Shown piece after piece: positions 6,667-8,892 of a stretch of DNA of 8,892 nt. Each line of letters starts with the position of its first letter. Position 1 is the stretch's first letter. The stretch is taken from positions 1 to 8,892 of the forward strand of contig JASBTO010000112.1 in NCBI GenBank assembly GCA_030148365.1, written 5' to 3'. A model generated the notes under the pieces. The model searched no databases. It was not told the DNA's origin and worked only from the letters and a program-made list of their open reading frames with translations. The DNA comes from Kangiellaceae bacterium (lineage in GTDB: Bacteria > Pseudomonadota > Gammaproteobacteria > Enterobacterales > Kangiellaceae). A program made the position numbers and the translations under genes.

Positions 6667-7230
6667 TCAGGCCCTGGAGACATAGGTCCCGTTCCGGGTA
6701 TCGACCTTGATGCTGTCGCCAATCTGGACAAACAGAGGTACCCGAACGACGGCGCCGGTACTGAGAGTGGCCGGTTTGCCACCGCTGCCGGACGTGTCGC
6801 CTTTCAGGCCCGGATCCGTGTCCGTCACTTCAAGCACAACATGGTTGGGCGGACTGACCGCGATGGGGTTACCGTCCCAGAGGGTGACCAGACAGGTATC
6901 CTGTTCAATCATCCACTTGGCATTGTCGCCGACGGCCTTGGCATCGGCGGAAACCTGCTCAAAGGTGACCGGATCCATGAAATACCAGAATTCCCCGTCG
7001 TTATAGAGGTAATCCATATTGGTATCCATGACATCCGCCGCTTCCACCGACTCATTGGATCTGAACGTCTTGTCGACGACCCGTCCGGTAAGCAGATACT
7101 GAACCTTGACCCGGCTGAAAGCCTGGCCTTTGCCGGGGCGTACAAACTCGTTGTCGAGGATATTGCAGGGCTCGCCATCCAGCATAATTTTTAGCCCGTT
7201 ACGGAATTCATTGGTACTATAGGTAGCCAT
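6667..7230 (-). CDS. efp: Translation elongation factor P
   Basis: EF-P binds the ribosome between the P and E sites and speeds peptide-bond formation at proline runs. The 187-residue protein is the normal length, with the N-terminal KOW-like domain followed by two OB domains. The modified residue is Lys34 in RPGKGQAFSR, in the same place as Lys34 of E. coli EF-P. YLYNDGEFWYFMD, GDNAKWMIEQ, DTDPGLKGDT and GGKPATLSTGA are strongly conserved blocks. The ATG at 7230 has a TGAGGT Shine-Dalgarno sequence a few bases upstream. Both modification genes are adjacent: epmA downstream past a terminator, and epmB divergent 42 bases upstream. This context and the sequence around Lys34 indicate beta-lysylation rather than rhamnosylation of Arg32 or hypusine-type modification. 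EpmC, the hydroxylase, is not in the window. Confidence 0.98.
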   Translation of the reverse strand: MATYSTNEFRNGLKIMLDGEPCNILDNEFVRPGKGQAFSRVKVQYLLTGRVVDKTFRSNESVEAADVMDTNMDYLYNDGEFWYFMDPVTFEQVSADAKAVGDNAKWMIEQDTCLVTLWDGNPIAVSPPNHVVLEVTDTDPGLKGDTSGSGGKPATLSTGAVVRVPLFVQIGDSIKVDTRNGTYVSRA

Positions 7231-7272
7231 TCAGACCTCAGATCTTTAGCTTCTGTTGGCAGTAAAGGCAGA

Positions 7273-7302
7273 ATGATACCCAAAACCGACCTTATATGTC
7301 AG
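7273..7302 (-). promoter_or_regulatory. Predicted sigma70 promoter of efp, inside the start of epmB
   Basis: Read on the minus strand, CTGACA (7302-7297, 5/6 match) is followed by an 18-base spacer and TATCAT (7278-7273, 5/6 match). Transcription would start near 7265, giving an efp leader of about 35 bases. The -10 hexamer covers the first two codons of epmB (ATG ATA on the plus strand), and the whole promoter lies in epmB coding sequence. The call is by consensus match only. Confidence 0.55.
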
Positions 7303-8289
7303 ACCTCGGACTGGAAAAAAATCCTGGCCGGGTGCGTCACCGATCCCGTTGAACTGTTGCGTCGACTCGGGCTGAGCGCTGCCGATGTTGATTCCGGGCT
7401 GGACGCCGACCAGTTGTTCCCGGTCAGGGTACCCGAGCCCTTTATAACGCGCATGGAATATGGCCGGGCTGATGATCCCCTGCTGCTCCAGGTATTGCCC
7501 CGGGGCGCCGAATTTGACCAGCCACCCGGATTTGTCGCGGACCCCCTCGCCGAACAGGACACGCCCTTGCCTGGCTTGCTGCACAAGTATCGCAATCGCG
7601 TGCTGTTCATGGCCTCGACTGCCTGCGCCGTCAATTGCCGTTATTGCTTCCGCCGACATTTCCCCTATGACGATAACCAGTTGGCCCGCAAGCAATGGTC
7701 GCGCCTGTTCGACTACCTGCGCCTGCACCCCGACGTCAACGAAGTAATCCTGAGCGGCGGCGATCCCCTGGCCGCCAGCGACGCTTACCTGATTGATTTG
7801 ATCAGCCGCCTGTCGGCACTGCCCCAATTACGCAGGCTGCGCATCCACACCCGTCTGCCGGTCGTGATCCCGCAACGCATCACCGGGGCGCTGCTCGCCA
7901 GCCTCGAAGCCTCCGCCCTGCAAACCGTCCTGGTCATTCACAGCAACCATGCCAACGAACTGGATGACGACGTCGGTCAGGCCATGGCTCGTTGCCAGGC
8001 CGCGGGCATCAGGCTCTACAACCAGAGTGTGCTGTTGCGGGACATCAATGATCAGGCGACGATTCTGGCCGCACTGAGCGAACGCCTGTTCGCCATCGGC
8101 GTCCAGCCTTATTACCTGCACTTGCTGGACCGGGTCACCGGCGCCGCACACTTTGACGTGCCGGTGCCGGAGGCCCGGAAAATCATGGCGGAATTGCTTG
8201 GCCTGCTGCCGGGTTTTCTGATGCCTGCCCTGGTGCAGGAAATCGCCGGCCATGCCAGCAAAACTCCGGTTGATTTGCGGCTCGCCTGA
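7273..8289 (+). CDS. epmB: EF-P beta-lysylation protein EpmB (lysine 2,3-aminomutase-like radical SAM enzyme)
   Basis: EpmB turns (S)-alpha-lysine into (R)-beta-lysine for EpmA, using S-adenosylmethionine, a 4Fe-4S cluster and pyridoxal phosphate. The 338-residue protein is the usual length and lacks the extra terminal parts of catabolic lysine 2,3-aminomutases. The cluster cysteines are Cys118, Cys122 and Cys125 (CAVNCRYCFRR). The SAM-binding GGD block is LSGGDPL (160-166). Lys330 in SKTPVDL is the likely PLP lysine. HTRLPVVIP, IHSNHANEL and NQSVLLRDIND are family blocks. The ATG at 7273 is preceded by AAAGG at short spacing. The gene is divergent from efp, as in E. coli. I could not find a strong promoter for it in the 42-base gap, so its promoter may lie inside efp. 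Confidence 0.96.
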   Translation: MIPKTDLICQTSDWKKILAGCVTDPVELLRRLGLSAADVDSGLDADQLFPVRVPEPFITRMEYGRADDPLLLQVLPRGAEFDQPPGFVADPLAEQDTPLPGLLHKYRNRVLFMASTACAVNCRYCFRRHFPYDDNQLARKQWSRLFDYLRLHPDVNEVILSGGDPLAASDAYLIDLISRLSALPQLRRLRIHTRLPVVIPQRITGALLASLEASALQTVLVIHSNHANELDDDVGQAMARCQAAGIRLYNQSVLLRDINDQATILAALSERLFAIGVQPYYLHLLDRVTGAAHFDVPVPEARKIMAELLGLLPGFLMPALVQEIAGHASKTPVDLRLA

Positions 8290-8305
8290 ATGACCGCCCG
8301 TAAAC

Positions 8306-8333
8306 TTCAGCTAATTCAATTAATTAGACTGAA
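8306..8333. repeat. AT-rich imperfect inverted repeat after epmB
   Basis: TTCAG-CTAATT (8306-8316), a 5-base centre, then AATTAG-A-CTGAA (8322-8333) give an 11-pair stem interrupted by one unpaired A at 8328. It begins 17 bases after the epmB stop. No T run follows, so it is not a standard intrinsic terminator. It may be an operator or an mRNA 3' end hairpin. The rest of the 131-base spacer holds only a possible -10 (TATTAT, 8375-8380) without a matching -35. Confidence 0.45.
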
Positions 8334-8420
8334 TACTCCTGGCAAAAACAGTAGCTATTGCCGCCGAGGCTCGCTATTATCGGCTGTATCGACCCTGAGT
8401 GAGGGAAGGGTGGAGCTCTC

Positions 8421-8621
8421 ATGGCCATAACAAAAAGTACACTGGGGCTGAGTGTTCGGGAAAAAGACAATCGTTCTACCGGGGACCTGCCGTTAACGAC
8501 TGCGCAAGCCAAAAAGTGGCTTGCCGATCTTCCGATGGCGAATATCACGGAAACAGCCAATCTCTATTTCGCTGCCGCAGGGTCAGGGCGGACATCAAGA
8601 AAGAAAACCGCATATTCATAG
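8421..8621 (+). pseudogene. N-terminal fragment of an unrecognised protein, apparently truncated
   Basis: The 66-codon frame starts with ATG at 8421 and has a clear Shine-Dalgarno sequence (GGTGGAG, with GGAG at 8412-8415, five bases before the ATG), so it looks like a real translation start. The first 50 or so residues are soluble and include LPLTTAQAKKWLADLPMAN. That pattern reminds me of the N-termini of some large gammaproteobacterial hypothetical proteins, but I cannot name the family. From about codon 51 (position 8571) the composition changes to AAAGSGRTSRKK and the frame stops at 8621. That tail is the reverse complement of coding sequence of the minus-strand gene. I infer that the original gene was longer and was cut near 8570. 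A genuine small protein is the alternative. Confidence 0.5.
8564..8575. other. Probable rearrangement or assembly junction
   Basis: Coding sense on the plus strand appears to stop at about 8570 (codons for ANLYF). Coding sense on the minus strand appears to begin at about 8570-8572 (codons for DPAAA). The two fragments meet tail to tail with no spacer and no visible insertion element or target repeat. I infer a breakpoint within a few bases of 8570. Inversion, deletion or a contig misjoin would all look like this. Confidence 0.4.
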
Positions 8622-8892
8622 GCATGCAGCCAGTCGTTACGCCATTTCGCTTGATTGATGCGGTCGCCGATTTTTTCTGCCAGCTCAGTTGCGGCAGCAG
8701 GATTTGATAACTGGAGAGCCTGTACCCGGGTTATCGCAATGGCGTCGACGTTATCGAAACCTTCGCTGTAAAGGAGAACGTCATCAGGGCGTCCTCGTTC
8801 AAGCAGCCAATGGCAATAATGACTTCGGCTGTACAAATCTTCCGGGTCAAGCGCCAGCGCCATCTGCCAGAGGCGATCGGCCTGTTCAGGTC
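8564..8892 (-). pseudogene. TPR-like repeat protein, C-terminal part, probably truncated
   Basis: The reading frame enters from beyond the right edge. The codons before the ATG at 8861-8863 read EQADRLWQ, in keeping with the protein, so that ATG is internal. The 108 visible residues are helical and TPR-like (QMALALDPEDLYSRSHYCHWL, AITRVQALQLSNPAAATELAEKI, WLHAYEYAVFFLDV). The protein ends DVRPDPAAAK and stop at 8564. TPR proteins of this kind usually continue past such a DP-A-A-A helix start, so the C-terminus appears cut off. The last 58 bases overlap the plus-strand fragment. The function is not identifiable. If the protein truly ends here it would be an intact gene with an unusual tail overlap. 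Confidence 0.5.

Noticed and set aside
5531..6685. A 384-codon open frame on the plus strand opposite epmA and the monooxygenase start
   Set aside because: The opposite strand encodes a full EpmA with all synthetase motifs. The long frame is a by-product of high GC content, with low-complexity, non-family protein sequence.
7199..7220. Possible epmB promoter around TACTATAGG inside the start of efp
   Set aside because: The -10-like bases have no acceptable -35 at 16-18 bases, so I did not list it.
8352..8380. Possible promoter with TATTAT before the 8421 gene
   Set aside because: The -10 is fair but the -35 position (TAGCTA) has almost no match to consensus.

Overview
This window is an 8.9 kb, GC-rich piece of a gammaproteobacterial chromosome, possibly from a metagenome assembly. 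The assignment rests on close resemblance to Escherichia coli proteins (RsgA, Psd, Ada, AlkA, EpmA, EF-P, EpmB) and on EF-P modification by beta-lysylation, which is typical of Gammaproteobacteria. I cannot assign a genus.

Layout, left to right. (1) Positions 1-1574, plus strand: the 3' part of rsgA (ribosome-assembly GTPase), then psd (phosphatidylserine decarboxylase) with a good sigma70-type promoter in the 62-base gap between them. (2) Positions 1582-4192, minus strand: a tightly overlapped alkylation-repair operon in the order ada, alkA, 2-oxoglutarate/Fe(II) oxygenase. Each junction is a 4-base start/stop overlap. A candidate Ada box lies about 70-84 bases before ada. The oxygenase is not AlkB. 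It belongs to a different family that resembles predicted nucleic-acid oxygenases. (3) Positions 4290-5531, minus strand: a flavin monooxygenase of unknown substrate. (4) Positions 5618-8289: the complete EF-P lysylation module. efp and epmA are on the minus strand with an intrinsic terminator between them, and epmB is divergent. The predicted efp promoter lies inside the start of epmB. (5) Positions 8290-8892: a spacer with an AT-rich inverted repeat, then the first 50 or so codons of one gene on the plus strand and the last 108 codons of a TPR-like gene on the minus strand, meeting tail to tail. Both look broken at the same place (about 8567-8572), which suggests a rearrangement or assembly junction.

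How the genes work together. EpmB makes (R)-beta-lysine, EpmA attaches it to Lys34 of EF-P, and modified EF-P relieves ribosome stalling at proline runs. Ada senses and removes methyl groups from DNA and, when methylated, should activate its own operon, which also supplies a glycosylase and the oxygenase. In E. coli, epmA, efp-epmB and psd-rsgA lie in one chromosomal neighbourhood. Here they are packed together with the alkylation operon between psd and the EF-P module.

No tRNA, rRNA, CRISPR array, insertion sequence or attachment site was recognised. No gene-free stretch exceeds 300 bases.
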